From Martinezella tropici (lineage in GTDB: Bacteria; Pseudomonadota; Alphaproteobacteria; Rhizobiales; Rhizobiaceae): a stretch of DNA of 64,000 nucleotides. The stretch lies in the NCBI GenBank assembly GCA_000799755.1, contig JUHI01000019.1:1-64000 (forward strand), read 5' to 3'. Made by a program: the position numbers and the translations under genes. Within the stretch, counting starts at the first letter, position 1; each line of letters begins with the position of its first letter. The notes below the pieces were generated by a model that saw only the letters and a list, made by a program, of their open reading frames with translations, was not told the DNA's origin and made no database searches. This document shows positions 25,993 to 35,116 of the stretch, one piece after another.

Positions 25993-27120
25993 ATGACAGC
26001 GCTTGAAAAATCCCCACTGGCAAGCGAGAACGAGCGCCTCATCCTCGATATCGTCCGCCGTCACGAGCCAATCCCGCGCGCGGCCATAACAGCTCACACC
26101 AATTTAACGCAGCAATCGGTGCATCGCCTTGTTGAAGCACTGACGGCGCGGGGGCTGCTTTGCGCCGGCTCGCCGCTAAAAAGGGCGCGGGGGCAGCCGA
26201 GCCCGACAATCGAACTGGCGAGGCAGTCTGTCCATTCGGTCGGCATTTCCGTCAATACGGATGCCATGACACTCTCAGTTGCGGATTTTGGCTGCGATAT
26301 CGTGGATCAGGAGACGGTGAGGGGGGTGCCTTCGGACCGCAGGATGGCATTGACGGTGCTTGCCGAAAAATTGGACTTGATCCTGGCGCGGCGAGGAATA
26401 TCGCACGAGAACCTCATCGGGCTCGGTTTCGGTATGTCGGGCTTCTTCGTTGGCGATGTGCGTCTCTTCAATGCACCCGAGCCTCTGCGGGACTGGTCGC
26501 TGGTCGATCTGCAGCCGGAACTCGAGCGCGCATTCGCATTGCCTGTCTGGTTGGAAAATAACGCGACCACGGGCGCCATCGGCGAGAGCTTGCGCGGTGT
26601 CGGGCGCTGGTGTCAGACCTTTGCATACCTCTCCTTCAATTACGGATTTGGTGGTGGTCTTGTCCTGGAGGGACGGCCCTATCTCGGCTTCCATGGAAAT
26701 GCGGGTGAATTCAGCGTCATCTATGATCCAGACGAGGCGCCGCGTCGGCCGGCCCTTCAATATCTCATCCGCATGTTGCAGGACAATGGTATCGGCATGG
26801 GTTCCATCGAGGAGCTGAAGCAAGATTTCGATCCCCGTTGGCCTGGCGTCGAGAATTGGCTGTCAGAAACCATGCCGATGCTCGATAGACTCATAGCTAC
26901 ACTTACGGGAGTAATTGATCCGCAGGCCATCGTCTTCGGCGGCCAACTGCCGCCCAAGCTTGGGCAGATGATGATCGAGCGTGCCCGCGTGCCCTCGCAA
27001 CGCCCCCACCGCTATGGCATCGCGCCGTCGGGTCCGCGGCTGGTTCTCAGTGAAGCCGAAGGTGATGCCAGTGCGATCGGAGCGGCCTTGCTTCCACTAA
27101 AGTTCCGCTATTTCGTGTGA
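25993..27120 (+). CDS. ROK-family transcriptional regulator
   Basis: A 375-residue ROK protein with an N-terminal helix-turn-helix (PIPRAAITAHTNLTQQSVHR, about residues 26-45) and a C-terminal sugar-kinase-like domain (GLGFGMSGFFVG; LENNATTGAIGE; YLSFNYGFGGGLVLEGRPYLG; HGNAGEF). The zinc-binding CxCGxxGC segment of true ROK kinases is absent, as in many ROK regulators, so catalysis is unlikely. AGGA lies upstream of the chosen ATG at 25993; the frame extends 29 codons further without conserved sequence. It probably represses itself and the divergent GDPD gene through the palindrome at 25881-25903 in response to a sugar. Confidence 0.88.
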   Translation: MTALEKSPLASENERLILDIVRRHEPIPRAAITAHTNLTQQSVHRLVEALTARGLLCAGSPLKRARGQPSPTIELARQSVHSVGISVNTDAMTLSVADFGCDIVDQETVRGVPSDRRMALTVLAEKLDLILARRGISHENLIGLGFGMSGFFVGDVRLFNAPEPLRDWSLVDLQPELERAFALPVWLENNATTGAIGESLRGVGRWCQTFAYLSFNYGFGGGLVLEGRPYLGFHGNAGEFSVIYDPDEAPRRPALQYLIRMLQDNGIGMGSIEELKQDFDPRWPGVENWLSETMPMLDRLIATLTGVIDPQAIVFGGQLPPKLGQMMIERARVPSQRPHRYGIAPSGPRLVLSEAEGDASAIGAALLPLKFRYFV

Positions 27121-27241
27121 GCCTGCTTGCATCCAAGCCCGAGGAGGCGTGGGTAGGCCTGACCGGCATGAGCGCTGCGGCGAGGAATGCTGGCTTGTTT
27201 TCGTCAACGGATTGACGTGGGACTTGGTGGAAGAATGCCAC

Positions 27242-27649
27242 CTAGATATTCGGTATTCGCCATCTTTCCGGTAGGTCTGCGAAATAACCCCACGATGCCC
27301 AGGGGAGATCACGCCTGTTGCTGGGTCGCGTCGCCAGCCGCCATTCCGGTGGATCTGGAAACCCGTGCCAAATCAGCCGCATCAGAAGCATATCTTCACC
27401 ATCATACGTCGCATAGAATTCGACATCGGAGCTACGAAGCTTTCCGACCTCTATGCCGAATAGCGATTGGCCGGTATCAGGTATGGAAGTCCAAATAATT
27501 GTCTTAACCGCTCTGTCCTGAAATCCGGCAAACTGTAAGTCCGCTACCTCGTCGGGAGCGTCCCACGGATCAGCCTCCCAATCGTTAGACGTCGAGTTCA
27601 TACGATCCATTTGCTTCATAAGCCGTCCACTCGAGCCGCTTTTCGGCAT
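27242..27649 (-). CDS. hypothetical protein
   Basis: A 135-residue soluble acidic protein that I do not recognise. Composition looks like a real protein (WEADPWDAPDEVADLQFAGF; FYATYDGEDMLLMRLIWHGF; LPWASWGYFADLPERWR), rich in Trp and Asp with no membrane segment. Alternative ATGs at 27619, 27610 and 27601 are possible; none has a clear ribosome binding site. The shape resembles small immunity-type proteins seen near polymorphic toxins, but no toxin gene is visible next to it, so this is only a thought. Confidence 0.55.
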   Translation of the reverse strand: MPKSGSSGRLMKQMDRMNSTSNDWEADPWDAPDEVADLQFAGFQDRAVKTIIWTSIPDTGQSLFGIEVGKLRSSDVEFYATYDGEDMLLMRLIWHGFPDPPEWRLATRPSNRRDLPWASWGYFADLPERWRIPNI

Positions 27650-27837
27650 TCAGAGCCTACAGTCTACGGCGATTTGGCGCAGTCTGCCACCAAAGCCTGT
27701 TACCCTTGGAGGAGCCGTCAAATACGCGTATCAGGTAGCCTGATCACATATTTGTCCGGACATGCTGGAATAGTTGGTCTAAGGGATTTCAGTTCCGCAT
27801 CATCGATACTTCAGCGTGCCGTCAGAACCCCTTGTTA

Positions 27838-28485
27838 ATGCACGGCCGTATTTTCTGGACGACCATATTGGCGCGCAAGACTGCAATCATCGTCGGCAAT
27901 GGAAAACTGGAGCGCGATATCGCCGATATCGTGGATGGCGCGCAGTTCGTCATGCGCTTCAACGAGCCGAACCTCACCGGCGGCATGAGCGGCGAACGCA
28001 CCGACATGATCATGCTGGCCGCCTCGAGCAAGACCTTGTATCGGCGGATGATCGAACCGGATTTCCTGGACAACAAGGCACTGAAGGCGGCAAAGGTCGT
28101 GATGCTTGCCTATCATCCCGAGATCATTCGCCAATATCACCCTCGGCCCAACATTTTCCAGCGTTTGTCGGGCAGAAGGGCCGATTGGACGATGCAGGCG
28201 ATCAAGCAGCTGGGCAAGGCGGGCAAGGAGATCCGCATCATGCCGCCGCAAACCTACATGGACGGCTGCAGCGAGCTTGGTATCGCCGGACCTTACATGC
28301 ACCAGATCTTTCCGAGCACGGGTTTCCTTGGCATCGCCTATACGCTTGCGAAATTTCCGGCATCCGAATGGGACGTCAAGCTATGTGGCTTCAGCTGGGA
28401 AGGATGGAAGCGCCACGATTGGCAAAAGGAGCGTATCTGGGTCGAAAACAGGATTGCCGACGACCGCCTCAGCCTGATCACCTGA
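27838..28485 (+). CDS. GT29/sialyltransferase-like glycosyltransferase
   Basis: A 215-residue protein beginning MHGRIFWTTILARKTAIIVG. The segment AIIVGNGKLERDIADIVDGAQFVMRFNEPN resembles the sialyl motif L of glycosyltransferase family 29, where a VGN..L.....IDxxDxVxRFN pattern binds the nucleotide sugar. GFLGIAYTLAKFP and VKLCGFSWEG later are also similar to bacterial GT29-like proteins. No signal peptide. It is monocistronic, with a convergent DUF1402 gene after it. Donor and acceptor are unknown; the family call is from motif recognition and is moderately sure. Confidence 0.6.
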   Translation: MHGRIFWTTILARKTAIIVGNGKLERDIADIVDGAQFVMRFNEPNLTGGMSGERTDMIMLAASSKTLYRRMIEPDFLDNKALKAAKVVMLAYHPEIIRQYHPRPNIFQRLSGRRADWTMQAIKQLGKAGKEIRIMPPQTYMDGCSELGIAGPYMHQIFPSTGFLGIAYTLAKFPASEWDVKLCGFSWEGWKRHDWQKERIWVENRIADDRLSLIT

Positions 28486-28522
28486 TCCATCCGATAGTCA
28501 GGGTGTGGCAGGTTCTACCGCT

Positions 28523-29506
28523 CTACTGGCTGTTGCCGCTGCCAAGCAATCCGCGCAGTTCCGGCAGTTTGTCGTTCACCAGCCAGCCATAGTAGTTTTC
28601 TTCCGGCAGCTTCTTGCCGCCCGAAGCGTCTGCGGCTTGGCGCAAGGCAAGCGCGCGGCGACGCGGCTGGCCGACATTATAGAGCGTCGCGGTCAAGCCC
28701 GGATTGTCGGTGATGTCGAAGCCCTGGGCGCGATAGGCATCGATGGCATCCTTCACGATCGCGGCGATGTAGATGACGCTGCGATCGGGGTCCATGATGT
28801 CGCGATAGATGGCCTGCGGATCGTCGACGGAAAGTTTCGGCAGGCCGCTCGTCGCATGCACGAGATCGGTGACTTCGAGCGCCGTCAGCGGGCTGATCTG
28901 TCCAAGGCCGAAGGTCTGGCCTGCGAAGAAGGGCTGGAAGAACGCGCGCTGGAACGTCATGTTCTCGTAAGTGACGCCATCGATGACCTTGGCGCGAAAA
29001 CTCTTGTCCCAGGTCTCGTCGCGGCACTCCCACAATTCGGCACTGCCGGCAAAGGCGTTGCAATGGGCGAATTCCGGCTTTTTCAGGAAGGTCTGGACGG
29101 TGACGTCCTTGTAGGCGAACTTGAAATCCGACTGCGAATAGGCCATCGCCTTGACGTAGTAGGATTTCACCCTGTTGACGATCGTGATGTTGTAGGTGTG
29201 TTCGCCGACGAGGGCGCCAACGATGTGGATCGGGTCGATCTGATAGGCCTGGCCGGCCTTCTTGATCGAGGCCATCAGATCCTTGTCGTCACGAAGCACG
29301 CCGACGATCTTCTCGTATTTTTCCTCATAGGTCGTATTGAAGGCTTTGGCCCGCAGCGCCGATGTATTGGGTACGGGCGGCTGAACGGTGTTCCGATTGC
29401 CCGGTGGCACGCGCACGAGTTCATGAGCGAAACTGGCGTTCGTCAAGGCAAGGGCAAGAAGGAAACCGAGTGCCGGGATTGTCGACAGGCGTGTTCGCAT
29501 TCGCAA
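28523..29506 (-). CDS. DUF1402-family exported protein
   Basis: A 327-residue secreted protein of the alphaproteobacterial DUF1402 family. The signal peptide is MRMRTRLSTIPALGFLLALA, cleaved around ASFA-HEL. The core has IDPIHIVGALVGEHTYN, FGLGQISPLTALEVTDLVHA and GLTATLYNVGQPRRRA, which resemble the GLMQ and YN(A)G motifs of lytic transglycosylases; a lysozyme-like cell-wall role is therefore plausible but unproven. Two cysteines (CNAFAGSAELWEC) could form a disulfide in the periplasm. Confidence 0.82.
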   Translation of the reverse strand: MRMRTRLSTIPALGFLLALALTNASFAHELVRVPPGNRNTVQPPVPNTSALRAKAFNTTYEEKYEKIVGVLRDDKDLMASIKKAGQAYQIDPIHIVGALVGEHTYNITIVNRVKSYYVKAMAYSQSDFKFAYKDVTVQTFLKKPEFAHCNAFAGSAELWECRDETWDKSFRAKVIDGVTYENMTFQRAFFQPFFAGQTFGLGQISPLTALEVTDLVHATSGLPKLSVDDPQAIYRDIMDPDRSVIYIAAIVKDAIDAYRAQGFDITDNPGLTATLYNVGQPRRRALALRQAADASGGKKLPEENYYGWLVNDKLPELRGLLGSGNSQ

Positions 29507-29696
29507 AGTGACTTTCCAAAATATTCCCCGGCGCGGGGACGATCTTCATACGCGATCGGGGCGTGAGCGCAAGAGCGGATGCTTCTTCTGCCGCGCGAAT
29601 CACAATAAACTTTAACGAAACGCAGCTATCGGCTGCAGATACCTGTCGGATGCTGCCGTTAGGGGTTGCATCCCTGTTGCCTTGATTTTCGAGGGT

Positions 29697-30038
29697 ATGC
29701 CGGTGAACCATCTTGTGATCGCAGGGAGCATCTTGCTTGCCGCCGCCCCTGGAGAAGCTTTGCCGACGATGGCGGATGTTCCGACTCTTGCCAAGGCGGC
29801 GGTCGCTCGACGGATCGAGGTGCCGCCCTCAGCCATTCATATTCTGGCTGCCAAGCCGAGCGAACGAATGCCGGGCTTCGTCGTTTGCGGTCGTGTCGAG
29901 ACGGCGGGCGGGAATGACGACACGGGTGCCGAGGGTGGAGAGCGCTTCTTCGTCGTTATCCCCGGCAATTTTGCCGTCCTTGATCAGGACGGCAAAGGTC
30001 TTGTCGATAGCTATTGGTCCGCCAATCACTGTGAGTGA
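29697..30038 (+). CDS. small secreted hypothetical protein
   Basis: A 113-residue protein with a signal-like N-terminus (MPVNHLVIAGSILLAAAPGEA). The mature part has GFVVCGRVETAGG and ERFFVVIPGNFAVLDQDGKG, ending in NHCE, with two cysteines. I do not recognise the family. The ATG at 29697 is preferred over a TTG at 29682. Its last 13 bases overlap the end of the convergent peptidase gene. Confidence 0.6.
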   Translation: MPVNHLVIAGSILLAAAPGEALPTMADVPTLAKAAVARRIEVPPSAIHILAAKPSERMPGFVVCGRVETAGGNDDTGAEGGERFFVVIPGNFAVLDQDGKGLVDSYWSANHCE

Positions 30039-30700
30039 GAAGCCAGGGCCCTGCTGATCATGGCCAGCTCTTCCGGCGTGCGTCCCGATTCCAGCCGAAC
30101 CCAGTTGTTGGGATCGTCGGCCGTCTGGCGCTTGATGAAGGTGTAGCCCGTTCCGCTCCAGTTTTTGACTGTATCGGTCAGATTGTCGAGGATCAGATCG
30201 CCATCGTCGGTGCGAGCCATCAGGACGAGATGTCCCTCGTTATGGGTGTCGAGAACGACCGTCAGCAGCAACGCCGAGCGCGGCCAGCCGGCTTCGACAA
30301 GCAGCTTCTTTTTCAACAGGACATAGTCATTGCAATTGCCGGCGCCATCGTCGGGATAGGTCCACCAGTTGATGATGCCGAGCTTGTAGATGCCGTAATG
30401 GTCGTTGTCGCCGATGCCCTGGATCTCGTGATTGACGAGACTGTTGATCTGCTGCAGCTGGACCCAATGGTCCCGATCGAGATTGACGAGCGATGCGGTC
30501 TTTTCACCGGCCACGCATTCGGCAGGCTGGGCCTTGCAGAAGCTTGTCCAGCCAACCGGTACGGCCGCCTCCGTCACCTCGCGGGCAAACTGGTGCGCGT
30601 GCGTGGTGGTGGCATTAACGACCGGTTTTGCGGTTGTTGTCGTCGAGAACAACAGGCCGGCAACGAAGAGAAAGCTTGCAGCGACTAGAAGTGAACGCAT
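30026..30700 (-). CDS. transglutaminase-like cysteine peptidase (BTLCP family)
   Basis: A 224-residue periplasmic protein with signal peptide MRSLLVAASFLFVAGLLF and the BTLCP catalytic triad: C123 in GAGNCNDYVLLKK, H157 in THNEGHLVLMA and D172 in DLILDNL. The family (LapG-like relatives) contains bacterial cysteine proteases; LapG itself is c-di-GMP-controlled. A c-di-GMP enzyme gene lies just upstream on the same strand (31219-33339), about 500 bases away, but a functional link is only a possibility. An ATG four codons earlier (30712) is equally usable. Confidence 0.85.
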   Translation of the reverse strand: MRSLLVAASFLFVAGLLFSTTTTAKPVVNATTTHAHQFAREVTEAAVPVGWTSFCKAQPAECVAGEKTASLVNLDRDHWVQLQQINSLVNHEIQGIGDNDHYGIYKLGIINWWTYPDDGAGNCNDYVLLKKKLLVEAGWPRSALLLTVVLDTHNEGHLVLMARTDDGDLILDNLTDTVKNWSGTGYTFIKRQTADDPNNWVRLESGRTPEELAMISRALASHSQ

Positions 30701-30712
30701 ACTCGGCTCCAT

Positions 30713-31218
30713 GAGTTGAGCTCATGAAATCCGATGCGGTCGAATTTATTCGAAAGAAGATTATTCGCATTTTATCGAACTGGCGCTTTCGACTGCCATG
30801 CTATTCCTGGGCCGCCGACCGGAGGCCGACTTTATGATTTCCGAACGGTTACGAAACGCGCTCTCGGGTGAAAATCGCCATGGAAGTTCGGAAATAAATA
30901 TTATATTTCAAATGGATAAGTCTGTTACCAAAGGGTTCCGGCGGCGTTTATGATTTATTTGTCTTAAATACGAATCCGTCTCACGCAATGGCGATGAGAT
31001 ACAGGGATTTGGCCCACGAGAGCGTGATGGTCGATAACAGGTTTGGGGAAAAGGACGCCCGAAGGCATATCGGGACGCCATCAGATGCCGGTATTTGGGG
31101 CGTGCTGCCGGTCGAGCGCTACGCAATCTGAAGATCAGGCTCGATTGTACGAAAATCGCGCAGGCTAGGGCCTGCGCGATCTTGCTCTACTCCTGCAGAT
31201 GATTATTGCTGCGCCTGT
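30713..31218. other. gene-free stretch with one terminator
   Basis: About 500 bases with no supported coding frame. It must hold the promoter of the peptidase gene. Positions 30750-30960 are AT-rich. The only clear element is the hairpin at 31155-31180. Confidence 0.5.
31155..31180 (-). terminator. rho-independent terminator after the MHYT-GGDEF-EAL gene
   Basis: ATCGCGCAGGC (31155-31165) and GCCTGCGCGAT (31170-31180) form a perfect 11-bp stem with a 4-base loop, followed by TTTTC on the minus strand, 39 bases past the stop of the gene ending at 31219. Confidence 0.85.
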
Positions 31219-33339
31219 TTAACGGCGGCGCATCCGTTGCGGCGGCAAGCGGCCGGAAAATGCGGATGCTCCATCGTCCTCGGCAACGGCTGCTTCCTGG
31301 AAGATCTGTCCGACGGGCTTTGGCCGCCCAAGGAAGAAGCCTTGCGCCTCGTCGCAGCCTTCGACGCGAAGAATTTCGAGTTGATGGTTGGTCTCGACAC
31401 CTTCCGCCAGAACCGGAATCTCGAGGCTCTTTCCGAGCGTGAGCACGGCGCGGACGATCGCCTTTGCCTGAATACTGTGATCCACCTCGTTCATGAAGGA
31501 GCGGTCGAGCTTGATCTTGTCGAAGGGGAAGGAGCGCAACGTATCGAGAGACGAATATCCGGTTCCGAAATCGTCGATCGCAACGGTGACGCCGAGCGCC
31601 CGGATTTGCCGCAGGACATGCAGCGTCCGGCTCTTGTCGGCGATAATGGTCGACTCGGTGATCTCCAGCTCCAGTCGCGACGGCGACAGGCCCGTCTCGA
31701 TAAGGATCGTATGGATGAGTTTGGCAAGATCGGCGTGCGCGAATTGCACGGGCGAAAGGTTGACGGCAATCTTGTAGGGCTGGTCCCAGGAGGCGGCCTC
31801 CTTGCAGGCCGTCCGCAATACCCATTCGCCGATGACAAGGATCGTACCGCTTTCCTCGGCAATGGGGATGAATTCCGAGGGCGGCACGGCTCCACGCTCC
31901 GGGTGATGCCAGCGGACGAGAACTTCGTAGCCACAGATCTCTCCGGTGCGAACGGATGTCTGCACCTGATAATGCAGGTCGAGCTGGTCCAGTTCGACGG
32001 CGCGTCGCAGGTCCTGTGCCAGCGTATGGCGCGCGCGGGCAGCCTCATCCATCTTGGATTCATAAAAGCAGACGGCGCGGCCGATATCGGCCTTGGCGCG
32101 ATACATTGCGAGATCGGCATTGCTGACGAGGCGTTCATGGTCGATGCCGTCATCCGGATAGATGGCAACGCCGATGCTGGCGCCCGTTACAGTCTCGAAG
32201 CCTTCAATCTGGATAGGCTCGAACAGGATCTTCTCAAGTCGGGCGACGAAATCCAGAAGTTCGCTTTCTTCACCGAACCGCTTGACCGCGGCAAATTCGT
32301 CGCCGCCGACACGGGCGACGAACTCGCCGTCCCGGACCAAGCGCAGCAGCCGGCGCCCGATCGCCTTCAGCGCCTGGTCGCCGGCCTTGTGACCGCGCAG
32401 GTCGTTGATTTCCTTGAAGCGGTCAAGGTCTATGCCGATCACTGCAAGCTTCACGCCGTCTTCCCTGGCATGCCCCATCTCATTCTCAAGATGGTCAGCA
32501 AAACTGCTGCGATTGGGCAGGCCCGTCAGAAGGTCGTTGAGCGCCATATGCTGAAGCTTCTGAATGGATTCGCGAGAGGCCCGTTCGTCGATCATGTAGC
32601 TTGCGACGCCGGTGCCGATGATGAGCAATCCGCCGCCTGCAACGGCGACAGCCATGGCCTTCAGTGCATAGGTATCGACAAGGGCAGCGCCGGTCGCAAG
32701 CGGCGTGACCGATACGGCGGTCATGGCCGTGAAGTGAAGCGAGACGACGGCAACGACAAAGAGAGCAAGACCGGCAAACCAGGAAAACTGCCAAGGCCTG
32801 CGCACCGACTGATTGAGCGCGAGCGCCGCGAAGATCACCGAAAGCAGCACGGAGCCGATGACATAACCCTGGTTCCACTCGACAATGCCATCGACATGGT
32901 AGGCCATCATGCCTGTATAGTGCATGGCGGTGATGGCAAGGCCGACGACGGCTCCTCCGAATTCCGGCGCGATGCGCGGCAGATGCGACAGGGCGATTGC
33001 AAAACCGATGGCACAGCCGATGACGGCCAGCAGGAAGGAGACCATGGTCAGGATCGGATCGAAGGTCACCGGCGCGCCCACCTCATAGGCCAGCATGGCG
33101 ATGAAATGGGTGCACCAGATCGATGACCCGGCTGCCACGGCAGTCAGGAAAATCCAGCCGCCGCGTTGAAATTCGTGTGTCTTTTCTGCTCGCCTGAGCA
33201 GGCTAAGCGTAATCCATCCTCCACTGACACAGACGAATGCCGCGAGAAGAACGAGCCAGAGATTATGCTCCGTGAAGATGCAGGAAAGAACGCGCACGTA
33301 GAGATCCCAACTATAGCTAACAGGAGGGAACCGCTCCAA
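31219..33339 (-). CDS. MHYT-GGDEF-EAL membrane protein (c-di-GMP turnover)
   Basis: A 706-residue inner-membrane protein. The N-terminal MHYT sensor (about residues 25-255, seven hydrophobic segments) shows THFIAMLAYE, MHYTGMMAYH and LHFTAMTAVS, whose Met/His pairs are thought to bind copper or sense gas. A GGDEF domain follows with intact RVGGDEF, so diguanylate cyclase activity is possible; the product-inhibition site is RDGE rather than RxxD. The EAL domain has EVL in GYEVLVRWHH instead of EAL, but keeps NLSP, ELEITES, DDFGTGYSS and AEGVET. Net activity cannot be told from sequence. It has its own terminator. Confidence 0.93.
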   Translation of the reverse strand: MERFPPVSYSWDLYVRVLSCIFTEHNLWLVLLAAFVCVSGGWITLSLLRRAEKTHEFQRGGWIFLTAVAAGSSIWCTHFIAMLAYEVGAPVTFDPILTMVSFLLAVIGCAIGFAIALSHLPRIAPEFGGAVVGLAITAMHYTGMMAYHVDGIVEWNQGYVIGSVLLSVIFAALALNQSVRRPWQFSWFAGLALFVVAVVSLHFTAMTAVSVTPLATGAALVDTYALKAMAVAVAGGGLLIIGTGVASYMIDERASRESIQKLQHMALNDLLTGLPNRSSFADHLENEMGHAREDGVKLAVIGIDLDRFKEINDLRGHKAGDQALKAIGRRLLRLVRDGEFVARVGGDEFAAVKRFGEESELLDFVARLEKILFEPIQIEGFETVTGASIGVAIYPDDGIDHERLVSNADLAMYRAKADIGRAVCFYESKMDEAARARHTLAQDLRRAVELDQLDLHYQVQTSVRTGEICGYEVLVRWHHPERGAVPPSEFIPIAEESGTILVIGEWVLRTACKEAASWDQPYKIAVNLSPVQFAHADLAKLIHTILIETGLSPSRLELEITESTIIADKSRTLHVLRQIRALGVTVAIDDFGTGYSSLDTLRSFPFDKIKLDRSFMNEVDHSIQAKAIVRAVLTLGKSLEIPVLAEGVETNHQLEILRVEGCDEAQGFFLGRPKPVGQIFQEAAVAEDDGASAFSGRLPPQRMRRR

Positions 33340-33757
33340 CTACGGCGGCCGCGCCTGAAATCGATGTGCATTGCTTTCGCGCTCGAACACTAAAAATCGA
33401 GTAAAGATGCTTTGAGCAAAACTGCGATGATTGAGTTATTTTTGCGCACGAGAATTTCATTTCGGCGCATGAAGCGCGCTCCATTTTCACAAATATGACG
33501 TTGTTCGGCAAAATTCCGCTCATAATGGGGATAATTTGGGTCAAATTTTCACAGGCTTCGCCCGCCAGTCAATAAATAGATAGGAGAAATATTGGTAAAT
33601 TTCCTATGAATAACTGAAATATAAATTAGAAAGTCGCCCTTATGGGAATTTAAATATTTGCGAGCGATAATATTAATAAGTATATTTGAAAGTAATAATA
33701 CTTTCATTTCGCGAGTATCTCAAAAATACAACTTATACTATAGAGAGTTTGTTCGTT
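33340..33757. other. AT-rich gene-free stretch upstream of TadG-like gene
   Basis: Divergent promoter region between the MHYT gene (minus) and the TadG-like gene (plus). Positions 33570-33740 are very AT-rich. No coding frame or clear repeat is seen. Confidence 0.5.
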
Positions 33758-35083
33758 ATGAGATTCAAGGTTTGCCGACAGTCGTTCGATGCGCTGCGTA
33801 AATTTTCGGGAAAGCTGTTTCTGGACCGCTCAGGCAATTTTGCGATCACAACGGCACTCGTTGCCGTTCCGTTGATTGCGGTGGGCGGCCTTGCGCTCGA
33901 TGTCACCGATGCGATGCTCGTCAGAACGGAATTGCAGAATGCCGCCGATGCGGCGGCGGTCGGTGCGATCGCGGATTCATCCCCCGCAGTTGCCGCCGCC
34001 ATGGCGATGACAAGCGACGGGACCGTCAATATCGGTCAAAGCGATGCGAACAAGCTCTTCTTCGGCCAGGCGTCTAGCGATCTCCAGAACATACCTGTCA
34101 ATGTCAATGCCGCCGTAACGCGCACGGGAAACGTCGTCTTCTCAACGGTCAATTTTACTGCGAACGTGCCGACTACGCTTAGCCAGGTCATTGGAAAGAC
34201 ATCAATTCCCGTCAGCGGCTCGGCATCGGCACAGTATCAGACGGCAAGTTTCATGGACTTCTACATGCTGCTGGACAATACGCCGTCCATGGGCATAGGC
34301 GCCACTTTGACCGATATTCAGACAATGGTGGCAAAGACACCGGATAGCTGCGCCTTTGCATGCCACAATCTCGATACGACGAACAATTACTATAATCTTG
34401 CGAAGAGCCTCGGTGTCCAGACTCGTATCGACGTCGTTCGCCAGGCGACACAGTCGCTTACCGATACGGCGGCAACCAATCGGACAACGCCCGATCAATA
34501 CCGCATGGCGGTCTATACGTTCGGCACGCAGGCGGAAAACATCGGGCTGACGAGCGTATCGACGTTGTCATCCGACATGACGCAGGTCAAGAACACGACG
34601 AGCGCAGTCGACCTGATGACGGTTCCCAACCAGGGGTACAACAATGATCAGGATACAAGCTTCGACACGATGCTGACACAGCTCGCGCCGATCATCGGCA
34701 CCGGCGGCGGCGGCACGACCACCACCGACCGGCAGAAGATCCTATTTATTGTCACGGATGGCGTCGGCGACAGCTACAAGCCCAACAGTTGCACCGAACC
34801 GACGACTGGTGGGCGTTGTCAGGAGCCGCTCGCGACGGCCTTCTGTCAGCCGTTGAAGAACCAGAACATCAAGATCGCCATTCTCTACACGACCTATTTC
34901 CCGCTGCCGACAAATGGCTGGTACAATCAGTGGATCGCACCGTTCCAATCGCAAATCGGCACCGACCTGCAGAATTGCGCGTCGCCTGGGCTTTATTTCG
35001 AGGTCAGCCCGACGCAGGGCATCTCGGACGCCATGAACGCGCTGTTCCTCAAGGTCATTCGCACACCGCGCATCACGAGTTGA
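33758..35083 (+). CDS. TadG-like pilus-assembly protein with von Willebrand A domain
   Basis: A 441-residue protein with a short basic head, one transmembrane segment (GNFAITTALVAVPLIAVGGL, about residues 26-45) preceded by the conserved RSGNFA motif of TadE/TadG proteins, then LDVTDAMLVRTELQNAADAAAV. The C-terminal half resembles a vWA domain: a MIDAS-like DNTPSM and ILFIVTDGVGD. Such proteins are minor pseudopilins or envelope adhesion proteins of Flp/Tad systems. No other tad gene is in the window, so it is an orphan copy. The ATG at 33758 is chosen over an upstream in-frame start (33686). Confidence 0.82.
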   Translation: MRFKVCRQSFDALRKFSGKLFLDRSGNFAITTALVAVPLIAVGGLALDVTDAMLVRTELQNAADAAAVGAIADSSPAVAAAMAMTSDGTVNIGQSDANKLFFGQASSDLQNIPVNVNAAVTRTGNVVFSTVNFTANVPTTLSQVIGKTSIPVSGSASAQYQTASFMDFYMLLDNTPSMGIGATLTDIQTMVAKTPDSCAFACHNLDTTNNYYNLAKSLGVQTRIDVVRQATQSLTDTAATNRTTPDQYRMAVYTFGTQAENIGLTSVSTLSSDMTQVKNTTSAVDLMTVPNQGYNNDQDTSFDTMLTQLAPIIGTGGGGTTTTDRQKILFIVTDGVGDSYKPNSCTEPTTGGRCQEPLATAFCQPLKNQNIKIAILYTTYFPLPTNGWYNQWIAPFQSQIGTDLQNCASPGLYFEVSPTQGISDAMNALFLKVIRTPRITS

Positions 35084-35116
35084 CGATGGGGATGTGCACT
35101 GGTGCCGGCAGGACGA

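Noticed and set aside
27816..28592. 258-codon plus-strand frame overlapping the GT29-like gene
   Set aside because: Shifted reading of the same DNA; the other frame shows conserved motifs.
31237..33126. 629-codon open frame antisense to the MHYT-GGDEF-EAL gene
   Set aside because: No recognisable domain; mirrors a strongly supported gene on the other strand.
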